Below are positions 36,158 through 46,993 of a DNA stretch of 64,000 nucleotides, in pieces. The stretch is from positions 4,238,001 through 4,302,000 of the forward strand of contig NZ_LT629775.1 of the NCBI RefSeq assembly GCF_900105395.1, written 5' to 3'. The notes beneath the pieces were generated by a model. It was not told where the DNA came from, made no database searches, and saw nothing but the letters and a program-made list of their open reading frames with translations. Within the stretch, counting starts at the first letter, position 1, and each line of letters starts with the position of its first letter. Position numbers and translations under genes: made by a program. This stretch comes from Streptomyces sp. TLI_053. Its GTDB lineage: Bacteria > Actinomycetota > Actinomycetes > Streptomycetales > Streptomycetaceae.

Positions 36158-37273
36158 TCAGGCCGCCAGTGCCTTGGCCAGTACTTCCACCACCCGCTCC
36201 TGCTGCCCCGCGGTGATCTGCGGGAACAGCGGCAGCGTCAGCAGTTCCCCCGCCGCCCGCTCGGCGACCGGGAACGCCCCCTCGCCGTGGCCGAGGTGCC
36301 GGAAGGCCGGCTGCAGGTGGACCGGCACCGGGTAGTGCACGCCGGCCCCGATGCCGGCCGCGTTCAGCGCCGCGAGCAGCGCGTCCCGGCGCGCGCCGCC
36401 CGCGCCGACCCGGACCGCGTACAGGTGCCAGACGTGCTCGTTGCCGGGCGCGGTGCGCGGCGGGGCGATGCCGTCCAGACCGGCCAGCAGACCGTCGTAG
36501 CGGGCGGCGGCGGCCCGGCGGGCCTCGTTCCAGGCGGGCAGCCGGCGCAGTTTGGCGCGCAGCACGACGGCCTGGAGCGCGTCCATCCGGGAGTTGAAGC
36601 CGAACCGCTCGTGGACGTACTTGCGGGCCGAGCCGTGGTCCCCGATCAGCCGGACGGCGGCGGCCAGGTCGTCGTCGTCGGTCACCACGGCCCCCGCGTC
36701 CCCGTAGGCGCCGAGGTTCTTGCCGGGGTAGAAGCTGGTGGCGGAGATCCGGCCGTGCCGGGCCCGGCCGTCCTGCCGGGCGCCCTGGGACTGCGCGGCG
36801 TCCTCCACCACCGGGCGGTCGCCGGCCAGGTCGAGCAGCGCGGCCATCGGGGCGAGCTGGCCGTTGAGGTGGACCGGCAGCAGCGCGACCGCGTCCGCCA
36901 GCACCTCGGCGACCCGGGCCGGGTCGATCAGCAGGTGGTCGGGGTCGGCGTCGACCAGGACCGGGCGCAGACCGGCCCGCTGGACCGCCTCCGCGGTGGC
37001 GACGAAGGTGTTGGCGGGCAGCACCACGCCACCGCCGGGCGGCAGGTCCAGGGCGCGCAGGGCCAGTTCGAGGGCGTCGGTGCCGTTGGCCGCGCCGACG
37101 CAGTGCCGGGCACCGGAGAAGGCCGCGTACTCCTCCTCGAAGCCCGCCACCTCCGGCCCCTTGACGTAGCCGCCGCTCGCGAGCACCCGGTCGAAGCCGG
37201 CCCTGACCTCCGGCTCGATCTCGGCGTGCGCGGCGGCGAGGTCGACGAGCGGAACGGGCTGGTCGGTGGTCAT
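36158..37273 (-). CDS. DegT/DnrJ/EryC1/StrS-family sugar aminotransferase (first copy)
   Basis: A 371-residue PLP enzyme that transfers an amino group onto a keto-sugar nucleotide. The typical features are VPLVDLAAAHAEIEPEVRAG at the start, NGTDALELALRAL (PLP phosphate site), VEDAAQSQGA (Asp pairing the pyridine N), and the Schiff-base Lys in SFYPGKNLGAYGDAG near residue 186. GFNSRMDALQAVVL and a C-terminal VHYPVPVHLQPAF complete the fold. Start ATG 37273 has GGGAGA upstream. It is followed upstream by a second DegT gene, so both belong to one sugar pathway, although a 184-bp repeat-rich gap separates them. Confidence 0.9.
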   Translation of the reverse strand: MTTDQPVPLVDLAAAHAEIEPEVRAGFDRVLASGGYVKGPEVAGFEEEYAAFSGARHCVGAANGTDALELALRALDLPPGGGVVLPANTFVATAEAVQRAGLRPVLVDADPDHLLIDPARVAEVLADAVALLPVHLNGQLAPMAALLDLAGDRPVVEDAAQSQGARQDGRARHGRISATSFYPGKNLGAYGDAGAVVTDDDDLAAAVRLIGDHGSARKYVHERFGFNSRMDALQAVVLRAKLRRLPAWNEARRAAAARYDGLLAGLDGIAPPRTAPGNEHVWHLYAVRVGAGGARRDALLAALNAAGIGAGVHYPVPVHLQPAFRHLGHGEGAFPVAERAAGELLTLPLFPQITAGQQERVVEVLAKALAA

Positions 37274-37325
37274 CCTGTGGTCTCCCTGGGCCGGTCGGAA
37301 CCTGTCTGTGCGAAACCTGCGAGCA

Positions 37326-37437
37326 GCGGAGCGGTCGAGCGGCGGAGCGGTCGAGCAGAGCGAACGGACGGACGGACAGAGCGAACGGACGGACAGCGGA
37401 CGGACGGACAGCGGACGGAAGCAGCGGCGCAACGGAC
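37326..37437. repeat. Short tandem repeat tract between the two DegT genes
   Basis: Starts with two copies of GCGGAGCGGTCGAGC (37326-37340, 37342-37356; period 16) and continues with imperfect units of CAGAGCGAACGGACGGA and CAGCGGACGGACGGA to about 37437. The GGACGGAC motif is the same as in the tract behind rpfA (9940-10045). It fills most of the 184-bp spacer and is non-coding. Confidence 0.75.
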
Positions 37438-37457
37438 GGCGCGCAGGACCGCCGGGC

Positions 37458-38588
37458 TCAGCCGAGCGCGGACCGCAGCGCGGCCACCACCCGGTCCTGC
37501 TGCTCCTCGGTCAGCGCGTGGTGCAGCGGCAGGATCAGCGAACGCCGGGTGAGCAGTTCGGTGGCGGGCAGCGGGACCCTGGCCGTCCCCTTGTACGGGG
37601 CCTCCAGATGGGCGGCCATGATGCCGCGCCGGGCGGAGACGCCGGCCTCGGCGAGCCGGAGCAGCAGCTCGGCCCGGTCGGGGGCGCCGTCCGGCGGCAG
37701 CACCCAGCAGGACTGGTAGTTGGTGGTGCCGTGCGGCGGGTCGTCGACCAGCCGCGCACCGGTGCCGGCGAGCAGCTCCCGGTAGCGGGCGGCGAGTTCG
37801 CGCCGGCGGGCGACCATGGCGGGCAGCTTGCGCAGCTGCACCAGGCCGATGGCGGCCTGGATGTCGGTCATCCGGTAGTTGAAGCCGATCTCGTCGTAGG
37901 TCTCCAGCACGCTCGCGCCGCCGGCCCCCGCGTGCCGGTCGGCCGCCGAGACGCTCATCCCGTGCTCGCGCAGCCGCCGCAGCCGGGCCGCGAGTTCGCC
38001 GTCCCGGCAGGTGACCATGCCGCCCTCGCCGGTGGTGAGCAGCTTGCGCGGGTGGAAGGAGTAGGCGGCGAGTTCGGCGCCCGCGCCGACGGGACGGCCC
38101 CGGTAGACGGAGCCCGCCCCGCAGGCGGCGTCCTCGACGACGGTGACGCCGTGCGGCCCGACGGCGGCCCGGATGCCGTCCAGGTCGACCGGCACCCCGC
38201 CCTGGTCGACCGCGACCACCGCCCTGGTCCGCCCGGTGAGCAGCGGTTCGACGGTGGCGGCGGTGAGGTTCCCGGTGGCCGGGTCGACGTCCGCGAACAC
38301 CGGTACCGCGCCCGCGTAGGTGACGGCGTTGGCGGTGGCGACGAAGGAGAGCGAGGGGACGACCACCTCGTCCCCCGGGCCGACGCCCGCACCGATCAGC
38401 GCCAGGTGCAGCGCGGTGGTGCAGGAGGAGACCGCGACGGCGTGCTCGACGCCGAGGTGCTCGGCGAAGGCCCGCTCGAAGGCGGCGACCCGGGGGCCCT
38501 GGGCCACCCAGCCGGAGCGGACCGCCTCGGCGGCGGCCTCGGCCTCCTCCTCGCCGAGCCAGGGGATCATGACGGGGATGCTGGACAC
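37458..38588 (-). CDS. DegT/DnrJ/EryC1/StrS-family sugar aminotransferase (second copy)
   Basis: A 376-residue PLP enzyme, only distantly similar to the first copy. It has IPVMIPWLGEEEAEAAAEAV at the N-terminus, SCTTALHLALIGAG, VEDAACGAGSVYRG, and the PLP Lys in SFHPRKLLTTGEGGM near residue 185. This pattern is like that of the dTDP-4-amino-4,6-dideoxyglucose/perosamine synthase type (EGGM after the Lys), while the first copy has the GDAG type. The GTG at 38588 with CGGAG upstream is preferred; ATG 38570 is an alternative. Different substrates for the two aminotransferases are likely. Confidence 0.9.
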   Translation of the reverse strand: MSSIPVMIPWLGEEEAEAAAEAVRSGWVAQGPRVAAFERAFAEHLGVEHAVAVSSCTTALHLALIGAGVGPGDEVVVPSLSFVATANAVTYAGAVPVFADVDPATGNLTAATVEPLLTGRTRAVVAVDQGGVPVDLDGIRAAVGPHGVTVVEDAACGAGSVYRGRPVGAGAELAAYSFHPRKLLTTGEGGMVTCRDGELAARLRRLREHGMSVSAADRHAGAGGASVLETYDEIGFNYRMTDIQAAIGLVQLRKLPAMVARRRELAARYRELLAGTGARLVDDPPHGTTNYQSCWVLPPDGAPDRAELLLRLAEAGVSARRGIMAAHLEAPYKGTARVPLPATELLTRRSLILPLHHALTEEQQDRVVAALRSALG

Positions 38589-38725
38589 AGGCGTGCTCCG
38601 AACGTGGCGCGGACGTGATCGGGGGACGGGGCGCCCGGCCGGGCGCGGACGCTCGACCGGGCACGGACGGGGCGGGAGGCCGCCACGCGCGCGGCGCGAC
38701 GGCGACCGGGGCGGGACCGGAACGG

Positions 38726-39706
38726 CTACTGCTCGCGCCACCAGGCGACCAGCCGGCGCAGACCCTCGTCGAGGCCCAGTTCGGGCTTCCAGCCGAGGTC
38801 GCGCTCGGCGGCGCCGATGTCCGCGAGCCGCCGCACCACGCCGCCGGCGGTCCCCCGGGCCGGGCCGTGCTCGACGTCCAGGTCGGTCCGGTCCATGGCG
38901 GTGAGCAGGGCGTCGGCGAGGCCCCGCAGCGAGACCTCGCCGGCGCTGGCGATGTTGTAGACCCGGTCGGTGACGGGGGCCGCGGCGGCCAGCAGGTTGG
39001 CCCGGGCGATGTCCTCGGTGTAGACGAAGTCCATCGTCTGGGTCCCGTCGCCGAAGATCAGCGGCGGCTGTCCGGCGGCGATCCGCTCCATCCAGCGGAT
39101 GAACACCTCGGTGTACCGGCCGTGCACGTCCATCCGGGGCCCGTACACGTTGAAGTAGCGCAGCGCGACGTAGTCCAGGCCGGACATGGCGTGGAAGGAG
39201 CGCAGCAGGCCCTCGTTGAAGACCTTGGCCGCCCCGTACAGGGTGTCGTTGTTGTACGGATGGTGGGTCTCGGGCGTCGGGAAGACGTCGGCGAGGCCGT
39301 AGACCGATGCGGTGGACGAGGCGATCACCTTGCCGACGCCGACCTCGGCGGCGGCCTCGACCACGTCGAAGGTGCCGTCCACCATGATCTCCAGGGCGAG
39401 CCGGGGCTCGGTGGCGCACTGGGTGATCCGGATCGCGGCCAGGTGGAACAGCAGGTCGGTACCCGGGTCGAGGAGTTCGCGCAGCAGCGCGCGGTCGCGG
39501 ATGTCGCCGTCCACCACCCGCAGCTGCCCGGGGCGGGCGATCTCGCGGGCGTACGCGAGGTTGGCCTCCCGGCCCCGGACGAAGTTGTCGAGCACGACCA
39601 CCTCGCGGGCGCCGCCCTCGATCAGCTGGTCCACCACGGTGGAGCCGATGGTGCCGGCCCCGCCGGTCACCAGGCAGCGGGAGCCCTCGATCTGTACAGC
39701 GTTCAC
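38726..39706 (-). CDS. NAD-dependent sugar epimerase/dehydratase (extended SDR)
   Basis: A 326-residue nucleotide-sugar enzyme of the UDP-glucose 4-epimerase type. NAD motif CLVTGGAGTIGSTVVDQL, LFHLAAIRITQC, SSTASVYG (Ser/Thr), and the catalytic YxxxK in TLYGAAKVFNEG near residue 155. The substrate region YFNVYGPRMDVHGRYTEV follows. The start GTG overlaps the Gfo/Idh stop codon in GTGA, so the two genes are translationally coupled. It likely acts on the same UDP-sugar. The exact epimerase or dehydratase reaction cannot be told from sequence. Confidence 0.9.
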   Translation of the reverse strand: MNAVQIEGSRCLVTGGAGTIGSTVVDQLIEGGAREVVVLDNFVRGREANLAYAREIARPGQLRVVDGDIRDRALLRELLDPGTDLLFHLAAIRITQCATEPRLALEIMVDGTFDVVEAAAEVGVGKVIASSTASVYGLADVFPTPETHHPYNNDTLYGAAKVFNEGLLRSFHAMSGLDYVALRYFNVYGPRMDVHGRYTEVFIRWMERIAAGQPPLIFGDGTQTMDFVYTEDIARANLLAAAAPVTDRVYNIASAGEVSLRGLADALLTAMDRTDLDVEHGPARGTAGGVVRRLADIGAAERDLGWKPELGLDEGLRRLVAWWREQ

Positions 39707-40956
39707 CGCGTGGCGGCCCTTTCCTGAGCTTCGGACATGGCGGACGTGCCGGGCAGGCCCTGCCCGGCGGACGGTTCGTGGCCGGCGGGCAGCTCGTGGC
39801 CGGGGGCCGGCTTGTGCGGCCCGGACAGCTCCGGGTCGAGGCCGACGCCGACCGGGACGGTGGCGCCGCCGAGTTCGAGGCTGAGCGAGGCCGCCTCCAG
39901 CAGCTGGAGCACCCGCAGGCCGGACCGGCCGTCGGTGAGCGGGGCCCGGCCCTCGGTGATGGCGGCGGCGAACTCGGCCATCACGTTGCGCAGCGCCTCC
40001 TGCTCGACCAGGGCGGGCGCGACCATCGAGCCGACCCGGTAGGAGATCAGGGCCTGATGGCGGATCGCGTCGGTCAGTTCGTCCGGCGGAGTGAGGTCCA
40101 CGCCCCGGTCGTGGACCGCCAGCCGGGCCTGCGGGTTGAGGTCGTCCCAGACCAGGGTGCGCCGCGAGCCGCCGATCATGGTGGTGCGGACCTTCGTCGG
40201 CGAGAGCCAGTTGACGTGGCAGTGCGCCAGCGCGCCGTTGCTCAGCCGGACCGTGAGGTAGGCGACGCAGGCCCGGCCGGCGCCGATCGGGTCGGCGCCC
40301 TGGGCGGAGACGCCGACCGGCTCCACCCCCGGCGGCAGGACGAAGTCCAGGATCGACAGGTCGTGCGGGGCGAGGTCCCAGAGCACGTCGACGTCCGGCT
40401 GGACCAGCCCGAGGTTGATCCGCACCGAGTCGAAGAACTGGACGTCGCCGATCTCCCCGCCGTGCACGAGCTCGCGGATCCGGCGCACCACCGGGGTGTA
40501 GCAGAAGGTGTGGTCGCACATCAGCACCAGCCCGCGCTCCTCCGCGAGCGCCACCAGTTCGGCGGCCTCCGCGGCGGAGGTGGTGATCGGCTTCTCCACC
40601 AGGACGTGCTTGCCGGCCTCCAGCGCCGCCCTGACCAGCCGGTAGTGCGCGGCGGCCGGAGTGGCGACCGCGACCGCGGCGACCCGCTCGTCGGCCAGCA
40701 CCTCCTCGAAGGAGGTGGTGGACCGGACGGTGCTGTACTCGCCGAGCACCCGGCGGGACTTCGCCGGGTCCAGGTCGCAGAGCCAGTGCAGGCGCAGCGC
40801 CGGCGTCTGCTGCGCGTTGCGGACCAGGTTCGGGCCCCAGTAGCCGGCCCCGACCACCGCGATCCCGATCCGGCGTTCCGGCGCGGGCTGCGGCGGCGCG
40901 CCGGGTGTGGGTACGTGTTCGCCGGGCGCCTCGTTGGCGGTTTCCGTGTCAGTCAT
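39703..40956 (-). CDS. Gfo/Idh/MocA-family oxidoreductase
   Basis: A 417-residue NAD(P)-dependent sugar oxidoreductase. Nucleotide motif IAVVGAGYWGPNLVRNAQ near residue 35, the conserved EKP in HVLVEKPITTSAAEA near 125, and CDHTFCYTPVVRRI with the active-site region LWDLAPHDLSILDF near 195. In amino-sugar pathways (for example WbpB of 2,3-diamino-uronic acid synthesis) such enzymes make the 3-keto intermediate used by a DegT aminotransferase. Its tight coupling with the epimerase and closeness to two DegT genes support this. The C-terminal 50 residues are Gly/Pro/His-rich and probably disordered. Start ATG 40956 is preceded by AAGGGGGG. Confidence 0.88.
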   Translation of the reverse strand: MTDTETANEAPGEHVPTPGAPPQPAPERRIGIAVVGAGYWGPNLVRNAQQTPALRLHWLCDLDPAKSRRVLGEYSTVRSTTSFEEVLADERVAAVAVATPAAAHYRLVRAALEAGKHVLVEKPITTSAAEAAELVALAEERGLVLMCDHTFCYTPVVRRIRELVHGGEIGDVQFFDSVRINLGLVQPDVDVLWDLAPHDLSILDFVLPPGVEPVGVSAQGADPIGAGRACVAYLTVRLSNGALAHCHVNWLSPTKVRTTMIGGSRRTLVWDDLNPQARLAVHDRGVDLTPPDELTDAIRHQALISYRVGSMVAPALVEQEALRNVMAEFAAAITEGRAPLTDGRSGLRVLQLLEAASLSLELGGATVPVGVGLDPELSGPHKPAPGHELPAGHEPSAGQGLPGTSAMSEAQERAATR

Positions 40957-41386
40957 CGCAAGACCCCCCTTGCTGTGTGGAGCCGGGCGCCGGCCCACGG
41001 GCGCACGGCCCGGGCCCCCCAGGCCCCTCCGACCACAACGACCATGGCAGGCAAAGGAGTTGCCACATCCATCGGCGACCCCAACCGGACCGCCCGTCCC
41101 CTCGGCCCGCCTGCCGGAACGCTACCGGCCGTCACAGTCGCCCGGGGGCGGATTCGGGAAACCCGGGGACGAGTCGTGACGATGCCGTGCGGATCCGGCC
41201 AACGTTGCGTGACCGTCCACCGCCAGACCCCCCGGACCGGCTCCGACCGGCCGTGCCCCGCACCCCGGTTGTGCGGTTGTCAGTGTCGTTTGACAGGCTG
41301 ACCCCTGTCGGCCCCTGCACCACGCGGAGGGCGAGCGGGAGAACGTACGGGAACGCCGGCGGGAAGACGAGGAGGAGAACGACGCC
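40957..41386. other. Divergent intergenic region before the YwqJ deaminase gene
   Basis: 430 bp holding the promoters of the sugar operon (minus) and of the deaminase-SUKH-3 pair (plus). A TTGACA at 41290-41295 is a possible -35 for the plus-strand gene, without a clear -10. GACAGG-N6-CCTGTC at 41292-41309 overlaps it. No gene was seen. Confidence 0.5.
41292..41309. promoter_or_regulatory. Inverted repeat overlapping the deaminase-gene promoter
   Basis: GACAGG at 41292-41297 and CCTGTC at 41304-41309 form a perfect dyad with a 6-bp spacer. It overlaps the TTGACA candidate, a classic place for a repressor to act. The regulator is unknown. Confidence 0.4.
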
Positions 41387-41851
41387 ATGAGCACGGGGCA
41401 ACCGGCCGCGCCGCCACTACTGCGCCACCACCGCGACAGCCTGCTGCCCGCCGTCGCCGCCGCGCTGTCGCTGAAGGGCGGCGAGGTGCACACCCTGGCC
41501 GGCGCCAAGTCGGACCGCGGCCCCGCCCTGCACCCGCTGGTCGGCGAGTTCCTCGACGCGCTGCCGCTGGAGCAGCGCGAGCGCTTCACCGGGCGCTGCC
41601 CCGAGGCGGTCCTGCTCTCCCAGTACCTGGCCGCGGTGGACGGCCGGCGCTCCAAGCGCGCGGCCCGCAAGCCGATGAGCCTGCACGAGGCCCGCAAGGC
41701 GCTCAAGGGCGCCCGGCTGACCACGGTCCGGATCCGCGAGGAGCACGATCCGGCCCACGGCACCCACGCTCCGCCGTGCCGCTCCTGCGCACCGCTGCTG
41801 GAGCACTTCACCGTCCAGAGCGTCGCGGTCGGCCCGTCCGCCACCGGCTGA
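41387..41851 (+). CDS. YwqJ-related deaminase
   Basis: A 154-residue protein matching the YwqJ deaminase family from polymorphic toxin systems. The zinc-binding residues of the cytidine-deaminase fold are visible: the first motif as CPE in RCPEAVLLSQYLAAVDG near residue 70, and PPCRSCAPLLEHF near 131 with the CxxC pair. GEVHTLAGAKSDRGP near 32 is the substrate region of this family. Residues for activity are intact. There is no signal peptide or toxin carrier domain, so it acts in the cytoplasm. A SUKH-3 immunity-type gene follows at once, as in toxin-immunity pairs. Confidence 0.82.
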   Translation: MSTGQPAAPPLLRHHRDSLLPAVAAALSLKGGEVHTLAGAKSDRGPALHPLVGEFLDALPLEQRERFTGRCPEAVLLSQYLAAVDGRRSKRAARKPMSLHEARKALKGARLTTVRIREEHDPAHGTHAPPCRSCAPLLEHFTVQSVAVGPSATG

Positions 41852-41930
41852 CCCGCCGGCCCCGCGCCCGGCCCGCGCCGGCCGCCCGGCGCGCCGACCG
41901 TCCCCCGTCCCCGAACCACCGGAGCCCGTC

Positions 41931-42482
41931 CTGAATCCGCCCAGCCCGCCCCCGCCCCCGCCGCCGGCCACCCTCGCCGCGCCCGCGCCGCGGACCCGCC
42001 CGCGCTTCCCGGCCGACGTCGCCGCCGAGCTGAAGGCGGCCGGCTGGCACCCCGGGCGCTGGCAGATCCGCCAGGCCGAGGAGTGGGCCGACACCCTGGC
42101 CGGCCACGGCGGTCCGACGGACGTCCCGCACGCGGTGTTCCCGGCGGCGGTGGAGGCCTGGGCCGAGTTCGGCGGCCTCGCCTTCGACCTGGCCGGCCCC
42201 GGCCGGCAGCTGGCCCGCACCCCGTTCCTGGTCGACCCGCTGTGCGGCCTGCACCAGCCCCGCACCCTGGCCGACCTGGGCCGTGCCCTGGACACCCGGG
42301 TCGCCCCGCTGGGCGAGGAGGCGTACGGGCAGGCGCTGCTGGCGATCGACGAGGAGGGCCGGGTCTTCAGCCTGGACCACACCGGCGAGTGGTTCCTCGG
42401 CGACAGCGTCGACCGGGCGATCTCCGCGCTGGTCCTGGGCACCGCGCCGGAACGGCTGCGCACCGCCGAGGACGCCGGCTGA
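41931..42482 (+). CDS. SUKH-3 immunity-type protein, probable CTG start
   Basis: About 183 residues. The SUKH-3 domain is clear: FPADVAAELKAAGWHPGRWQ, AVEAWAEFGGLAFDLAGPG, PLGEEAYGQALLAIDEEGRVFSL and WFLGDSVDRAISALVLG. The first in-frame ATG/GTG (42135) would cut off the first half of the domain, so the start must be further upstream. A CTG at 41931 with GGAG 6 nt before it gives a plausible N-terminus (LNPPSPPPP). A frameshift fusion with the deaminase gene, which is in another frame and ends 79 bp earlier, cannot be excluded. As a SUKH protein it is expected to bind and restrain the neighbouring deaminase. Confidence 0.75.
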   Translation: MNPPSPPPPPPPATLAAPAPRTRPRFPADVAAELKAAGWHPGRWQIRQAEEWADTLAGHGGPTDVPHAVFPAAVEAWAEFGGLAFDLAGPGRQLARTPFLVDPLCGLHQPRTLADLGRALDTRVAPLGEEAYGQALLAIDEEGRVFSLDHTGEWFLGDSVDRAISALVLGTAPERLRTAEDAG

Positions 42483-42515
42483 TCCGACCGGCCCCGGCGG
42501 GGACGCCCCCGATCC

Positions 42516-43787
42516 CTAGACCAGGCGGTCCTGGCGGACCGCCAGCCGGGACGGCAGGACCGCCTCCACCCGGAAGCCGCCGTCCCGCTCCGGCCCCGCC
42601 GAGAAGGTGCCCCCGAGCGCCACCACCCGCTCGCGCATGCCGACCAGGCCGTTGCCGCCGCTGGGCAGCGCGGCCGCGCTCCGCTCGCCGCCGGGGCAGG
42701 CGTTCACCACGCTGACCCGCACGCCGTTCGGCGCGTACGCGAGCAGCACCGACACCTCGGCCCCGCCCGCGTGCTTGTGCGCGTTGGTCAGGCCCTCCTG
42801 CACCACCCGGTAGGCGGTCTGCTCGGCCTCGCCGGTGAACTCCTGCCGGCTGCCGCTGACCGTCAGGGTGACGGCCATGCCGGCCGCCCTGGACTGGTCC
42901 ACCAGCCGCGGCAGCGCGGCCAGCGAGTCCGGTTCGACCGTGCTCTCCTCGGACATCCTCAGCACACCGAGGATCTCCCGCAGCTCGTTCAGCGCCTGTC
43001 GGCCGACCTCGCCCATCAGCTTGGCGCTCTGCGCCGCCCGCTCCGGGTCCTTGGCCACGATCCGCTCCAGCGCCCCGGCGTGCACCACCATCAGCGAGAC
43101 CCGGTGCGCGACCACGTCGTGCATCTCCCGGGCGATCCGGGTGCGCTCCTCCAGCCGGGCCCGGCGGGCGCGCTCCCTGGCCTGCTCGGCCAGCAGGTCC
43201 AGCTCGGTCTCCAGGCCGTGCGCGCGGTCCTTCAGCGACTCGATCAGCCGCCGCCGCGCCCCGACGTACAGGCCGGTCACCACCGGGGCCACGGTCGCAC
43301 CGGCGGCCACCAGCAGCGCCAGCACCAGCTGGCCCCAGAACGGCGGCTGCTCGATCGTCGGATCGCCGGGGTCGACCATCGAGAGCAGGATCACCCCGAC
43401 GGTCTCGGCGTAGGCGAGCGCGGAGAGCGCGACCACCCGCCGGCGGCGCGAGGGCCACTCCCAGGTCGCGGCCAGTGTGTACAGCGCCACCAGCAGCAGC
43501 ACCATGCCGGGCACCCCGGGCATCACGATCAGCGCCACCACCACCGGCACCGCGGGCCAGCGCCGGCGGACCACCAGGCTGGCGCCCACCATCGCCCCGA
43601 ACAGCGCGATCCCGATCTCGGCCACCAGGTTGAGGTGGATCCGGCCGCCGATGTACACGACCGAGCTGGCCGTGCACTCCAGCGCCGCCACCGCGGCGAG
43701 TCCCGCGTCCAGGAGGGCGCTGCGCCGCCTCGGCCACCACAAGAAGGACGACCGGCCCCGCGCGCGCTCCCCAGGCGACTTGCTCAT
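42516..43787 (-). CDS. Orphan sensor histidine kinase (HisKA_3/DesK type)
   Basis: A 423-residue membrane kinase. Five or six helices lie in residues about 20-180 (ALLDAGLAAVAALECTASSV, VALIVMPGVPGMVLLLVAL, LVLALLVAAGATVAPVVTGL). A coiled-coil linker leads to the phospho-His in AREMHDVVAHRVSLM near 221, and the HATPase domain has VVQEGLTNAHKHAGG and GGNGLVGMRERVVALGG. No response regulator gene is adjacent, so its partner must be elsewhere. The start ATG 43787 faces the ppc promoter region. Confidence 0.9.
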   Translation of the reverse strand: MSKSPGERARGRSSFLWWPRRRSALLDAGLAAVAALECTASSVVYIGGRIHLNLVAEIGIALFGAMVGASLVVRRRWPAVPVVVALIVMPGVPGMVLLLVALYTLAATWEWPSRRRRVVALSALAYAETVGVILLSMVDPGDPTIEQPPFWGQLVLALLVAAGATVAPVVTGLYVGARRRLIESLKDRAHGLETELDLLAEQARERARRARLEERTRIAREMHDVVAHRVSLMVVHAGALERIVAKDPERAAQSAKLMGEVGRQALNELREILGVLRMSEESTVEPDSLAALPRLVDQSRAAGMAVTLTVSGSRQEFTGEAEQTAYRVVQEGLTNAHKHAGGAEVSVLLAYAPNGVRVSVVNACPGGERSAAALPSGGNGLVGMRERVVALGGTFSAGPERDGGFRVEAVLPSRLAVRQDRLV

Positions 43788-43928
43788 GCCCCACAGACTA
43801 CGGCGCGCCCCCGCCGCGCCCCCACCGGGTCGCGGCCGGACACGCCCCGCGGCGGCACCCCGACGCCCCGCCCGACCGCCCCCGGAACGCGCCCCCCGCC
43901 GCCTCCCGGCGCCCCCACCCCGACCGCA

Positions 43929-43944
43929 AGTGGTCCAGACCACA
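43929..43944. promoter_or_regulatory. DasR-type (dre) operator-like site
   Basis: AGTGGTCCAGACCACA is a near-perfect palindrome (arms GTGGTC/GACCAC) and close to the dre consensus of the GlcNAc-sensing GntR regulator DasR (AGTGGTCTAGACCACT type, 14 of 16). It lies 145 bp upstream of the orphan kinase start and 180 bp upstream of ppc, in the 334-bp divergent gap. Confidence 0.5.
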
Positions 43945-43985
43945 TACGGTCCCGGGGCATGGCTGTCCGCCATCCGGCCACTTCG

Positions 43986-44014
43986 CGGACAGCGCACCTC
44001 CCGACACCTATGCT
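43986..44014 (+). promoter_or_regulatory. Probable ppc promoter
   Basis: CGGACA (43986-43991), 17 bp, TATGCT (44009-44014): 4 of 6 and 5 of 6 matches to the HrdB-type consensus. This would give a leader of about 100 nt before the ppc GTG at 44122. Confidence 0.45.
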
Positions 44015-44121
44015 GGTCGCGTCGGACAGCGCGGTCCGCACGCGTCACACCCGCCACACGCGGGACGGCCCTGTGACGATGAGCCGTTGCCGAACACCCC
44101 ACCACCCCGAGGGAGCCAGCC

Positions 44122-46920
<2,799 letters not shown>

Positions 46921-46939
46921 CCGGTCCCCCGGGACACCG

Positions 46940-46979
46940 CAGGGCCCCGCGGCGCGTGCACACGCGCCGCGGGGCCCTG
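46940..46979. terminator. Strong terminator behind ppc
   Basis: A 19-bp perfect stem (46940-46958 with 46961-46979) with a minimal 2-nt centre, 20 bp after the ppc stop codon and between convergent genes. It probably works for both sides. Confidence 0.85.
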
Positions 46980-46993
46980 TCCCGTTCCGGCGG

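Noticed and set aside
37326..37437. Repeat tract considered as an origin or transposon end
   Set aside because: No DnaA boxes, transposase or target duplication; simple tandem repeats only.
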